DNA of 64,000 nt from Novipirellula herctigrandis (lineage in GTDB: Bacteria; Planctomycetota; Planctomycetia; Pirellulales; Pirellulaceae), in contig SJPJ01000001.1 in the NCBI GenBank assembly GCA_007859835.1, positions 3,584,794 through 3,648,793 on the forward strand, in the 5' to 3' direction. The notes under the pieces are model-generated. The model ran no database searches. It was given only the letters and a program-made list of their open reading frames with translations, and was not told the origin of the DNA. The translations under genes were made by a program, and so were the position numbers. Positions 51,301 to 60,342 of this stretch are shown in pieces. Positions within the stretch are counted from its first letter, which is position 1. Every line of letters starts with the position of its first letter.

Positions 51301-51833
51301 TGGTCATCAAGGTGATCTCCGATCGCTACAACGGTCGTTTAAGGACCGAAGGCGTTTCCGATTTTGACAATGGTCCGTGGGGCTATTCGGGCAATCCATT
51401 CGGCGACGACGAGTGCGGCAAATTCTACGGCCGTTCACTGAGTGTCTGGTCGGTACTGTTGGCGCTGCAAGGCTTTATCTACGACGGCCCAGCTGGACGA
51501 ATCGGATTCAAGCCACGATTAAACCCGAAAGACCACGCCAGCTTTTTCAGTGTTGCTGAAGGCTACGGGCTTTACAGTCAGGTTCAGCGCAGTAGCGAGC
51601 TACAGTCTTTCATTGATTTACGCGAGGGCCAACTTCGACTAACAGAGATCGTGCTGGAAGTCGCCCAACCAATGGATCCCGAATCAGTGAAGATCAAACT
51701 GGCCGGCAATGAAATTGGTAGCGGCTTTGCATTGAAAGGCCAAGAATTGCAAATCAGATTGGACCGCCCGCTGCTGGTGAAGGCGGGCCAGCGGCTCGAT
51801 ATCAAGGTGACAACCGCACCAGACAAAATTTAA
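48351..51833 (+). CDS. Tat-exported LamG-GH116 glycosidase
   Basis: 1160 aa. A twin-arginine leader SRREFMVSASALAAGLS is preceded by 32 residues with a Cys-rich bit (NCPPNSCGCQ). Residues about 65-280 are a LamG/concanavalin-like domain (SLRGYWRFDGNLVDAMGKAP; ATVEFFFKLVS; DEVACYASGLAEADF). From about residue 335 the GH116 domains follow: IQFTVGGIGAGGIQFNG, then GCCEGNCTHVWHYAQ and LDGCHIDQLLGEWWGDQV with the conserved acid/base Asp, and GFEYGAAVSMMQNGLLKEGL. It is a full-length GH116 with an added glycan-binding domain. The related GH116 at 1-2524 lacks LamG. Confidence 0.9.
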   Translation: MSVTKMAGMNIKQNNCPPNSCGCQLPKNALDLSRREFMVSASALAAGLSTRPLMAAEDRESYATLLKADPSLRGYWRFDGNLVDAMGKAPGKGAVSYVDGVVGGKAIKLIPKQSVTVNQADHLRGKSATVEFFFKLVSSPEGDQHPVLISQTIGQQVRYIVGVKNDLSGLIYQNNVATVQTTIKLPTDQPIEVGRWYHFAMTGFDLDLRAYVDGYECSLTGGAFEFTRRGPKKSPMMFGGTSVRGWGLAEVCLDEVACYASGLAEADFQEHLKAAGWGQRLEETGQIVAHVEGQRNATREAKAQAILNDPALTAKGQTHVYEGEKLEAIQFTVGGIGAGGIQFNGKAQPGIWQIACNYTEEKVADTFLAIRAQAKGGKPVVRALQTEAVGPFAAMPSLKFEGEYPFGKYRFKEPALPVEVELEVFNPFIPMDLKNSAIPCAIYTVTFTNNSAGPVKVDVLAAQKNALGYHESPARAEKGGKPQGPGNYGNNQNRILNNGSATMMHMTRAGDAKSDMVLMTMADGSAGCAAWDSAVTLHSNFSDTGICKGPAESKVSADGKSVNGALTAPLQLAAGETKSVTFVLTWYFQTGQHGNKGKAKVVMEGEGEGRVVGWSHSGQNYTNWWPNAMSVAEFLQDNLAELTTRTRRFHDTLYASNIPVWLLDRMSSQLAVLRSQTVWWAADGYFGAWEGCNPAKGCCEGNCTHVWHYAQAHARLLPELGRMMRDQDYATQLPSGLTPYRHTRQDAAADGHFGTILNTYREHLCSADNEWLKSRWPKIKKAIEWGIEHWNPKRDGFLQTVQHNTLDGAMTGCSSWIGSLYLSSLEAGARMAEAVGESDVAADYRKIRQSGKKLQDQRLWNGEYYVQEVGEQRIQDYLDGCHIDQLLGEWWGDQVGIDRNFPADRSKKALKSLLKYNFLTDFHGQSLKPRQYCESDDGGMKMITWPNKPQPIPGMKYGDEVMTGFEYGAAVSMMQNGLLKEGLMVIKVISDRYNGRLRTEGVSDFDNGPWGYSGNPFGDDECGKFYGRSLSVWSVLLALQGFIYDGPAGRIGFKPRLNPKDHASFFSVAEGYGLYSQVQRSSELQSFIDLREGQLRLTEIVLEVAQPMDPESVKIKLAGNEIGSGFALKGQELQIRLDRPLLVKAGQRLDIKVTTAPDKI

Positions 51834-51943
51834 ACGGGCTGACAGTAACCACCCATTCATTTATTCCGAAACAATCGCTCAATCGTGCTACGTACCTGAT
51901 TTGTCGTGGACGCACTCAAAACATGAATCATGGAAAACCAACA

Positions 51944-53398
51944 ATGACAGCCAACCTAGGAACGATCACACGAATTTTTCTTGCGACGCTTACGCTCGCG
52001 TTACTTGCCCCGCCTGCGAGTGCTCAAGACGATTCTCACATGCAGTGGTGGCGTGATGCGCGTTATGGCATGTTTATCCATTGGGGGTTGTACTCCATCG
52101 CCGGTGGTGAGTGGAAAGGCAAGGACTACGGAAAGGAACAGGGCGGTGCAAGTGCCGAATGGCTGATGAACAGCGCGAAGATTTCTGGCAAGGAGTATCG
52201 TGGGACCCTGGCACGACAGTTCAATCCTACCGAATTCGACGCCAAAGAGTGGGTCGCAATCGCCAAAGACGCTGGCATGAAATACATCGTCATCACCTCC
52301 AAGCACCATGACGGATTTTGCTTGTTCGAGACGAATGCCACCGACTACAACGTCATGCAGGCTACGCCGTTTAAACGTGACATCATCAGGGAACTATCCG
52401 AGGAATGCGTAAATCAGGGTCTGAAGTTTGGCGTCTACTATTCGCAGTTCAAGGACTGGTATCATCGCAGCCGCGGTCGCAACGCCCCCGGTACCATGAG
52501 CAACGAAGAATACCTAGCGATGGTCGAGAAGAACCTTGATGAGCTGCTGTCGAACTACGGAGAAATGTCAGTCTTGTGGTTTGATACAGGCGGCAATGAT
52601 GTGATCGAAGCTGACCGGCAAGGCGCTCGTGTGCGTGAGTTGCAGCCAAACGCGGTCATCTGCAGCCGCCTTTATAGCCGCCGAGTTCCGGCAGACAAAC
52701 GAAAGTACGCCGACTTTGAATCGCTTCCCGACCGGATGCTTCCCACGGAGCGAATGACAAAGGACACCGAAACGTGCATGACCATGCGACACAACTGGGG
52801 CTACGATCGCAATGACAATCACTGGAAAAGCGAAAAGGACATCATCGAATTCTTGGCGTTGTGTGGCGCACGCGGCGTGAATCTTCTGCTGAACGTCGGC
52901 CCGACACCTGAAGGTCGACTGTTACCCGAAGAGACGGAGCGTCTGAAAGCGGTAGGCCAATGGATGAAGGTCAACGGCGAGTCGATTTATGGAGCGACCT
53001 ATTCTCCAGTCGATTTCGATTTTTGGTGGGGTGCGATGACACAAAAGAACAAAACCGTCTATCTACATGTCTTGGAGTGGAAACCGGAAGGTATCGAGTT
53101 CAATGGCATTGTGGGTAACCCTAGAAAAGCCCACTTCCTGAACGATCCGCAGCGTAAGTCGCTTGCAGTCACCTATGACGCAGGCCGTCACATCACCAAG
53201 ATCGACGTTCCAGAAAAGGCGCCGGATTTTCGAAATACAGTGATTGCCGTGGAGTACGACAGCCCCGTCACTGCAGATCCAGATGCGAAGGGAAAGTACC
53301 ACTGGTACACAACGCGGAGCAGACGCCACACGGAGATCCGCGAGAATCGTCATGCGGGGAACACGGATCTACTGGATGCAGTGAAGGAAGCCAAGTGA
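51944..53398 (+). CDS. Secreted GH29 alpha-L-fucosidase
   Basis: 484 aa from the ATG at 51944, preceded by GGAAA; an ATG at 51923 in frame is possible. The leader ends APPASAQ. GH29 features: WWRDARYGMFIHWGLYSIAG, YIVITSKHHDGFCLFET, and SVLWFDTGGNDV with the nucleophile Asp at about residue 214. WLMNSAKISGKEY and GARGVNLLLNVGPTPEGRL complete the pattern. The enzyme retains configuration and releases alpha-linked L-fucose. It lies 90 bp after the LamG-GH116 gene on the same strand, so cotranscription is possible. Confidence 0.94.
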   Translation: MTANLGTITRIFLATLTLALLAPPASAQDDSHMQWWRDARYGMFIHWGLYSIAGGEWKGKDYGKEQGGASAEWLMNSAKISGKEYRGTLARQFNPTEFDAKEWVAIAKDAGMKYIVITSKHHDGFCLFETNATDYNVMQATPFKRDIIRELSEECVNQGLKFGVYYSQFKDWYHRSRGRNAPGTMSNEEYLAMVEKNLDELLSNYGEMSVLWFDTGGNDVIEADRQGARVRELQPNAVICSRLYSRRVPADKRKYADFESLPDRMLPTERMTKDTETCMTMRHNWGYDRNDNHWKSEKDIIEFLALCGARGVNLLLNVGPTPEGRLLPEETERLKAVGQWMKVNGESIYGATYSPVDFDFWWGAMTQKNKTVYLHVLEWKPEGIEFNGIVGNPRKAHFLNDPQRKSLAVTYDAGRHITKIDVPEKAPDFRNTVIAVEYDSPVTADPDAKGKYHWYTTRSRRHTEIRENRHAGNTDLLDAVKEAK

Positions 53399-53556
53399 AC
53401 ACTGAACGAAAGCAAAAAACACCCCCTGAGCGTCCCGCTCGTCGCCCATCTCGTTCGCAAGACCGGATCTAATCTCGCTCCGATCGCTCCGCGATTGGAG
53501 CTCAACGTGAAATCAAAACCCACCCTCACCTCAACAAGCCACGACTTCGACCAGCT

Positions 53557-54315
53557 ATGAACCGAATCCTTGTAATGTTCCTATCGACTGCTAGCGTCTC
53601 CTGTTTAATCGGATCGCCTGCGGCCGCGAAAGAAACGCCAGATTTATTGACACTCGGCCTTGCCCCGCCGCCGGGCGCGGTGGTCTTACTGGACGGCTCG
53701 AACCTTGACGCTTGGAAACCGTTTTCGTTCCAGTGGCTCAACCCCAACGACGATCAGAAAGAAATTCAGTGGAAGTTGGTCGACGGCCAGGCGATGGAGA
53801 TCGCGTTTGAATTCAAGGGCAAGCCTCGCAAGCAGTTTGTATGTACGAAACAGAAATTCGGTAACTACCGGCTGCATTTGGAGTTTCAATTACCTGAAGA
53901 AGGAAGCGGTAATAGTGGAATATTCTTTGGCCCTTTGTATGAACTGCAAATTTTCAACAGCGCAGAAAAGGAGAGCGCCGGAATGAGCGACTGCGGCGCG
54001 ATCTATCAGATTCGCGCTCCTGACGTGAATGCGGCTCTGGGGCCAGGTGAATGGCAAACGGTTGATTTGGAGTATCGAGCGGCAAAGGTCGGAGCGAATG
54101 GATTTATGACTGAGAAAGGCGCTGCTCGAGTCACGATACGTCTTAACGGCCAGCTAATTCATGACGACTTCAGATTGTCGCTTCGCCGAAATAAGTACGC
54201 TGCCTTTCCCGAAGAACCGCTCTCGCCCATCGTTCTGCAGGAACACGGTTCGAAAGTGAAGTTCAGGAATATTTGGGTGCTGGAAAAACCATCGAAGGCC
54301 AGCAATGGCCCGTAG
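53557..54315 (+). CDS. Secreted DUF1080 (3-keto-disaccharide hydrolase) protein
   Basis: 252 aa with a leader of about 23 residues (ending GSPAAA). One DUF1080 domain: AVVLLDGSNLDAWKPFSFQW, FGNYRLHLEFQLPEEGSGNS, GIFFGPLYELQIFNSAEKES, GEWQTVDLEYRAA and PIVLQEHGSKVKFRNIWV. Length and order are normal. It is intact, in contrast to the broken triple DUF1080 gene at 43.7-45.3 kb. It closes the plus-strand fucosidase block. Confidence 0.9.
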   Translation: MNRILVMFLSTASVSCLIGSPAAAKETPDLLTLGLAPPPGAVVLLDGSNLDAWKPFSFQWLNPNDDQKEIQWKLVDGQAMEIAFEFKGKPRKQFVCTKQKFGNYRLHLEFQLPEEGSGNSGIFFGPLYELQIFNSAEKESAGMSDCGAIYQIRAPDVNAALGPGEWQTVDLEYRAAKVGANGFMTEKGAARVTIRLNGQLIHDDFRLSLRRNKYAAFPEEPLSPIVLQEHGSKVKFRNIWVLEKPSKASNGP

Positions 54316-54742
54316 GCCGGGTGTGTTAATGACTTAGAGACTGTTTCACAGCCTTTCATATTGCATTCTCACCGTAAAGGATTGGCCGACCGAGGCACTC
54401 GGATTTCAACGATCCAAAAATTTTCTCATGATGTGCGTTCATGTTTGCTGCGTAAGGAGACGTTTGCACCGGCTTAATTCCTTCGTTTTCAAGGAACGAG
54501 CGAAAGGATTAAAAAAGCTTCGTGTCGCGGTCCATGATCAAGTATTTCTTGCCGTTGAGAAATCCATCTTCACAGTCCTTCAGCCCACGTGCCATTTGTG
54601 TCAACCAAGCTTCGTTGGGATTCGTTGTGCATCTAGCAAAATGCACACGGCGGGGATTCAGTTCCATGGCGAAGAGTAGATATTAGGTTGTCAGTCCTTT
54701 GGTCGTCCACACTTCCACAGTTTTTAAATCTTTCTCTTGCAT
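54316..54742 (-). pseudogene. Integrase-type transposase remnant (rve core) with stops
   Basis: From the ATG at 54742: MQEKDLKTVEVWTTKGLTT, stop, YLLFAMELNPRRVHFARCTT, NPNEAWLTQMARGLKDCEDG, FLNGKKYLIMDRDTKLF, stop, SFRSFLENEGIKPVQTSPYA, ANMNAHHEKIFGSLKSECL. This is the DDE integrase core of a transposase family frequent in planctomycetes (RRVHFAG, LIMDRDTKF, NLNAHxERF). At least three stops are in frame. No terminal inverted repeats were identified. Confidence 0.7.
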
Positions 54743-55024
54743 GGCAGTTCTCCGTCACGGACAATTTTAGCAGACCCACAGCAAACCGTGATGGACCAAG
54801 CTGAAAGCTAGGTTGGCTGAGAAACATGGCTCACAAATGCTTGATGGTTCGATTTTCGCCGCGTCAAATGATCGACTGAGTTTTTTGACTCGACGGGGTT
54901 GCCAACACCAAAGTTCGTAGCACAACGAAAAATCGACGAGAATCGAGTCGAACGCGACCCCAGTCTTTCGGTTCGCCACCTGGAACCCTGACTGCGAGAA
55001 TTCGTTGCGAATCATGGGCTGATT

Positions 55025-58000
55025 TCAAGTTGCCAAACTCGATTCCCGGTCAACTGGCCTGATCCATCCAAGATCGCACAAGACGACGTAGAGGCACGGA
55101 ACAACGATCAGCACCAAGATCGTCGACGCGAATAAGCCAAACATGATCGAGACCGCCACCGGAATCAACATTTGTGCTTGAGTACTTTTCTCAAGAGTCA
55201 GTGGCAACAACCCGACCATCGTGGTCATGCTGGTCAATACGATCGCCCGGAACCGAAGTCGACTCGCGCTCCGCGCGGAATCAAAACTCGGCTTTCCTTC
55301 GGCACGTTCCTTTTTCAAAAACAGCACTAAAAGGATGGAGTCATTGACCACGATCCCGGCCAGAGACACAAACCCAATCAGGCTGGGCATGCAAATATCC
55401 ATTCCCATCCACATGTGTCCAAAGATCATGCCGATCAACGACATGGGGATCGCCGCCATCACGATCAACGGCTCCAGCCAACTCTCAAACTGAAAGCTCA
55501 AAATCGCGTAGACGCCAAACAATCCCATCAGGAATAGCGATACCATCGACGAACCCGTTTCACTAGATCGTTCCGCTTCTCCGCCCAGGGTGATCTTCAA
55601 GTCGTCATACTTGGAAACCAACTCGGGCATGAACTGGGTTTGAAACTCTCGCATCAAATTGGTCGTATTCACTACGTCGGTGTCCGTATCGGCGATCAGG
55701 GTCACGGTCCGCCAACCGTCAACGCGTGAGATTTTCGACCAACCATATGTCATCTCTAAATCAACGACCGATTGCAATGGGACCCGTACACCACCGGCAA
55801 GCATGAACTGAAAATCCAGAAAGGACTCCAGCGTATTGCGGCTTTCGGGAGCTAACTGTACGTTGATTTCGTATTGATCCACACCCGCTTGAATGTCGCT
55901 GATTTTTGCCCCCTGGAACGCCGTGCTCAGTTGGCTAGACATCGCTTGAACGTTCAACCCGATCGCCACCGCATCGGGTTTCAAGTGCAATCGAATTTCT
56001 TGCTTGCCGGGTCTCAGGTTCATGTTGAAGTTGTAGACGCCGGTGAACTGCGACATCCACTGTTGCGTCTCGATGGCGGCCGATTGGGCCACCTGCAAGT
56101 CATCGCTCTTGAAAAGCACTTCGACGGCGCGACCGGCCGGTCCCATCGTCGGTTCCGCGATCGTAATCGAAATCGCGTTGGGGACCTTTCCGACTTCCTC
56201 TCGCATCACCCGAATGAATTCCGCCGTCGACGTTTTTCGCTGATCCGGCTGCAGCATCTGAATCGAGACCGTCGCAACGTGCGGGCCCGCTTCACCCGCG
56301 TCACTATTTTCGTTGAACTTGGACATCACCGACTGCACCAACGATGCACCATCAGGTTGCTCTGGAAAATGCGTGTTCGTCCGCACGGCAGCCTCATTGA
56401 TGTGCCGGACGATCTCGGCGGTCTTGGAGAGAGGCGTTCCTTGTGGCATCAAAATCCTGGACTCAACCGTGTCGCCCTCCAAGTTTGGAAAGGGCAAGAA
56501 ATTGACCAACCCACCGGCGACCATTGCCAACGAGAAGATGAATATGGAAATCGTTAAGCCGACCGTCAGATACCGCAATCGCAACGCCCAATCGATCAAA
56601 CGACCGAAGATATTTTCGCGAACCCAGTCAACTGCACTGTCGATTTTTCCCCGGATTCCCTGTGGTGGTTCCGCGTCTGCGTGCTTCAGTGAGTGTCCCA
56701 GGTGAGCCGGAAGGATCAAGAACGCCTCGACAAGACTGACGATCAACGTCGTCAGCAGCACCATGGGAATCAGACGAAGCACCTTTCCCATGTGTCCCTC
56801 GAGCATGAACAGCGGACACAGCACGCAACACGTTGTTAGAAACGATGAAATCACACCTCCTGCAACTTCCCTCACGCCATCGACCGCTGCCCGCAATGAA
56901 TTCTTGCCCATCGAGACATGCCGCGAGATGTTTTCGGCGATCACGATTCCGTCGTCCATTAAGATTCCCGTCGCCATCAGGATCGCGACCGATGACATCA
57001 TGTTCAGAGTTTGGCCGATCAACGGCAGGACAAAGAACGCGCCCATGAACGAGACTGGCAAACTCATGACGACCCAAAACGAAAGTCGCAGGTTAAAAAA
57101 CAACCACATCACCAGGAACACCAAAACGACGCCCTGCCAAGCGTTCTTTGCCAACAGAGTTAATCGCTCGATGATCAGTTCCGATCCATCTCTGGTCACG
57201 GCAATCCGCAGTTGGGGTTGCCGCTGCCGTTCCTTTTCAATGAATTCACGAACCACCTCGGCGATTTTGGTGGTGTCCTGGGAGCGAGTTTTATTGACCT
57301 GGATGATGCCGGCTCTCTCGCCATCGATCCATGCCATTTGCTCGGCGTTTGCGAAGCTATCGACCACTCGTCCGATGTCACGGACACGAACTTCGGAGCG
57401 CCCCATGACGCCGTGAATAACAATGTCTTCAATGTCCTGCGGGCTTTGTTTCTGTTCAACCAAACGCAACAACAAGTCTTCGTGTTCCGATTCAATCGTG
57501 CCAACGGGGACATCCAAATTCTGATTGCGGACCGCTTGTGCTACCGCTTCAGCAGACAATCCGCGGTGACGCAGCGCATCGGCGTCCAACTCAATACGAA
57601 GTTGGCGATCCGAAAAACCTTGGATCTCTACCAACGATACACCGGGCAACCGTTTGAGTTGTTGTTTGAAACGTTCGCAGTAATCTTTTAGCGAGTCCTC
57701 ATCCAAGGGACCGCTGACGGTGATCGTCATGACGGAATCGGTACGATTCAATTCCGTGACAATCAAGTCCTCTGCCCCTGCGGGGAAATCAGAGATCGCC
57801 TCAACTTCGGTTTCGATATCATTGAGCGCCGTGGCGATGTCGGCCCCCTCTTCGATCTCGACCACGATCGACGCCGCCCCTTCTTGAGCCGTGCAAGTGA
57901 CCTTTTCAATGTTCTGGATCCCGTCCAATGCGTCCTCGATCGGCAAGCAGATTCCCTGCTCAACGTCTTCGGCCGAAGCACCGCGATAGGTCATCGCGAT

Positions 58001-58198
58001 TTGGACTTCTGAGCTGTCGAAGTTCGGAAACGTCTCTTTTTGAAGCCTAGGGATGGCGAACAGCCCCAGACCGATAAACGACAACATCAGCGTATTGGCA
58101 AGCGTTCGATGGTTAACAAATTTTTCTAACACTGAAGTAGGTCCGGCCGGATGAGGGTCATTTCGATTCCAACAAGCAAAGGCAAAACGTTTTGTCAA
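55025..58198 (-). CDS. RND efflux transporter permease (AcrB/HAE type)
   Basis: 1057 aa from a TTG at 58198 that overlaps the adaptor stop by four bases (TTGA); a GTG at 58132 is another option. The pattern is that of an HAE/CusA-like RND pump: first helix TLANTLMLSFIGLGLFAIP, two large periplasmic loops, GILMDDGIVIAENISRHVSM in helix 4, and FVSLAGIVVNDSILLVLFLK. Twelve membrane helices can be placed. It exchanges protons for drugs, detergents or other small molecules together with the adaptor at 58195 and an outer membrane protein that is not in the window. Confidence 0.92.
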   Translation of the reverse strand: MTKRFAFACWNRNDPHPAGPTSVLEKFVNHRTLANTLMLSFIGLGLFAIPRLQKETFPNFDSSEVQIAMTYRGASAEDVEQGICLPIEDALDGIQNIEKVTCTAQEGAASIVVEIEEGADIATALNDIETEVEAISDFPAGAEDLIVTELNRTDSVMTITVSGPLDEDSLKDYCERFKQQLKRLPGVSLVEIQGFSDRQLRIELDADALRHRGLSAEAVAQAVRNQNLDVPVGTIESEHEDLLLRLVEQKQSPQDIEDIVIHGVMGRSEVRVRDIGRVVDSFANAEQMAWIDGERAGIIQVNKTRSQDTTKIAEVVREFIEKERQRQPQLRIAVTRDGSELIIERLTLLAKNAWQGVVLVFLVMWLFFNLRLSFWVVMSLPVSFMGAFFVLPLIGQTLNMMSSVAILMATGILMDDGIVIAENISRHVSMGKNSLRAAVDGVREVAGGVISSFLTTCCVLCPLFMLEGHMGKVLRLIPMVLLTTLIVSLVEAFLILPAHLGHSLKHADAEPPQGIRGKIDSAVDWVRENIFGRLIDWALRLRYLTVGLTISIFIFSLAMVAGGLVNFLPFPNLEGDTVESRILMPQGTPLSKTAEIVRHINEAAVRTNTHFPEQPDGASLVQSVMSKFNENSDAGEAGPHVATVSIQMLQPDQRKTSTAEFIRVMREEVGKVPNAISITIAEPTMGPAGRAVEVLFKSDDLQVAQSAAIETQQWMSQFTGVYNFNMNLRPGKQEIRLHLKPDAVAIGLNVQAMSSQLSTAFQGAKISDIQAGVDQYEINVQLAPESRNTLESFLDFQFMLAGGVRVPLQSVVDLEMTYGWSKISRVDGWRTVTLIADTDTDVVNTTNLMREFQTQFMPELVSKYDDLKITLGGEAERSSETGSSMVSLFLMGLFGVYAILSFQFESWLEPLIVMAAIPMSLIGMIFGHMWMGMDICMPSLIGFVSLAGIVVNDSILLVLFLKKERAEGKPSFDSARSASRLRFRAIVLTSMTTMVGLLPLTLEKSTQAQMLIPVAVSIMFGLFASTILVLIVVPCLYVVLCDLGWIRPVDRESSLAT

Positions 58199-59685
58199 TC
58201 TTGACGATCGGTTTTCGGAAGAGGCGTTTCCGTATCCGTACGCAGTGCATCGTCACCAGCAATAAGAGCATCGTCACCAGCAATAAGAGCATCGTCACCA
58301 GCATTAAGAGCATCGTCACCAGCAATAACCGAAGCGATCAGTTTTTTGGCATCCTCATGCGACTGGATCGGGGTGACCAGCATTCCGATAATCGCGGGCG
58401 ACGGGTTTACGATGACCAACGTTTCCCCGTCGTCGAGTCCCGAGGCGACAACGGCATAGTCGTCTTGTGCGAATGTTAGGCGAATGTTTTTCTGGGTCAA
58501 ACGATTCTGGTCGTCAACCAAATAGACTGAGTCGTTGCGAATGGCTCGACGCGGAATGACCACTTGATCAGGAAGGGGTGTCCCAAAAATATCAACGTCG
58601 CAGAATGCCCCCTCGAGCAAGGGCGGTTGAGGTGTTTTTTGCTCCGGTGGTGAAACGTTCTCAACACCGACCACGAACCCGACCATCTTTGTCTGTGTAT
58701 CGACAATCTCGCGAACTCGCAAAAACCGGCCGTGATACGATTCTGTGGAATTCGTTCCGTTAACCTTGACGAGCGCATCAAACTGAAACATCTTCCGGAA
58801 CGTTTCAGGAGTCAACGTCTGGCGAGGCTCGACGTCACCGCTTTCCGAAACGAATAGTCGGTGAATGTCCTGCAAGGGTAACTGAACCTCCACTTCCATT
58901 TCCGTGCCACTGTAGCCGACAAACAATTGTTCGCCCACACTGACGAACTGGCCAACCTCCAACTGAACACTGCCCACTAGCATATCGAAAGGTGCCGTGA
59001 TCTTCGTCCGTTCGATGTCCCTGAGAGCCTGTTCCTTTTGGACTTCCGATTGCCGCAGGCCGGCTTGCAACGCTTTGGTTTGGGGCTTGATCAAAGCGAT
59101 GCTATTTCCAAGGTCTTGGACGGCATTCACTTGAGCCAACAATTCACGTCGTTTCGCATCGAACGATGAACCGGAACCTGCTTGCTGCGACAACAGCGTT
59201 TGCTCGCGGTCAAATTCCCGTTGCAGAATCTCAAGTACTTCGTTCTCAAGTGCCAGTTTTTTTTGGTTGTTCAGGAGCGATTGTTTGAGTTGTTCAATCT
59301 CAGCGTTCTGTCGGTCGATTGCAGCGTTCAATTCATCGACGCGGGATTGATAGTCCGAATCATCAATCTCCAGCAACAACTCGGCATCCTGGATTCTCGA
59401 ACCCGCCCGCAGTTCAGGATGGATTTTGCGAATTCGGCCTTCGACTTGCGTCACCGCGCGCCAAGATCGAGCGTACTTGGCCGTCCCGAATCCACTGACC
59501 ATCGGACGAACATCCATTCGCTCAACCACGATCGTTTCCAGCATTCGTGAAGCTTCTTCCTCAGCATGCATCGCTAACGGAGGCGAGTGTTTGACCAACC
59601 ACGCGTAGGCAATGATCGCCAAGATGATCGGCGGGAATACGAGTAATCGCTTTCCCCACGTCCCCCATAGCCGGGCTGATTTCAT
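58195..59685 (-). CDS. RND periplasmic adaptor (membrane fusion protein, HlyD-like)
   Basis: 496 aa. An N-terminal membrane anchor (LLVFPPIILAIIAYAWLVKH), barrel-sandwich half (VTQVEGRIRKIHPELRAGSR), a long alpha-hairpin coiled coil (DELNAAIDRQNAEIEQLKQS ... ALRDIERTKITAPFDMLVGS) and beta-barrel domains are in the standard order. The C-terminus carries four copies of the heptad AGDDALI coded by a 21-bp repeat, then ends TETPLPKTDRQD. The stop overlaps the start of the pump gene, so translation is probably coupled. Confidence 0.9.
   Translation of the reverse strand: MKSARLWGTWGKRLLVFPPIILAIIAYAWLVKHSPPLAMHAEEEASRMLETIVVERMDVRPMVSGFGTAKYARSWRAVTQVEGRIRKIHPELRAGSRIQDAELLLEIDDSDYQSRVDELNAAIDRQNAEIEQLKQSLLNNQKKLALENEVLEILQREFDREQTLLSQQAGSGSSFDAKRRELLAQVNAVQDLGNSIALIKPQTKALQAGLRQSEVQKEQALRDIERTKITAPFDMLVGSVQLEVGQFVSVGEQLFVGYSGTEMEVEVQLPLQDIHRLFVSESGDVEPRQTLTPETFRKMFQFDALVKVNGTNSTESYHGRFLRVREIVDTQTKMVGFVVGVENVSPPEQKTPQPPLLEGAFCDVDIFGTPLPDQVVIPRRAIRNDSVYLVDDQNRLTQKNIRLTFAQDDYAVVASGLDDGETLVIVNPSPAIIGMLVTPIQSHEDAKKLIASVIAGDDALNAGDDALIAGDDALIAGDDALRTDTETPLPKTDRQD
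58247..58330. repeat. In-frame tandem repeat, 4 x 21 bp, in the adaptor gene
   Basis: Units of gcatcgtcaccagcaataag plus a, four copies with one or two changes. They code for repeated AGDDALI/AGDDALN heptads at the C-terminus of the adaptor. The unit length keeps the frame whatever the copy number. Confidence 0.92.
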
Positions 59686-60342
59686 ATCTTGCTTCTCTCA
59701 ATAGTTGGCTGTTTAAGAGGCGAGAGCGTTACCGAACCAATCGCCACTTGGGAACACAAATGACGCACCGCTCCCGCTGACGTGTGCGACTCCTAACAAC
59801 ACAATGCGACATTTGCACCTAATAAGGGCCACGCAAAGATCAATAATTTCCCCTGGCAATGAAGAAAGAGAGGGCTCATACCGGGCAATCCCCAAACGGG
59901 CCTTTCTTCGGAACGTGCGGAACCTCGCGAATCAATTACCCTCAGCGCCGGACACGATGGCATTACCCAGGATTGCCAATGCCACCGAAAAAACAACTGC
60001 CAACGCAGGGCAACGACGCACGATTAACTTCGTAAGAAGCGAAATGGACCCGATTTCGTAATACCCCAAAGCGTCAGAACACGTGAGAGCCTTAACCAAA
60101 GCTCGGGCATTTACGTCGCGATTGTGAGATAAAGAAATGATATGGATCATTCTGGCATGAAGCACGTCCACTTATGATCTCCCGCTATTACTCGTTGGCC
60201 CATGAAGCAAGAATGATCAGCATCAACTTCCAAGGTTGATGAACGAATTTCACTTGCCGTGTCGGGTTAGACAAAACCGAGACGATCATGGTTGAGGGGC
60301 GGAATGTAAACCTGCGTGGGCAAGCCTGTGAGCGATTGCTAC
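59686..60342. other. Spacer with a possible leader-peptide scrap and a dispersed repeat
   Basis: No complete gene. On the minus strand, near 59935-60030, a frame reads RRCPALAVVFSVALAILGNA followed by a short tail and a stop; it looks like a signal peptide without a protein. At 60277-60334 lies a copy of the short repeat also seen at 34331-34388. Confidence 0.35.

Noticed and set aside
58247-58330. 21-bp repeats as a CRISPR or iteron array
   Set aside because: They are contiguous and in frame inside the adaptor gene.
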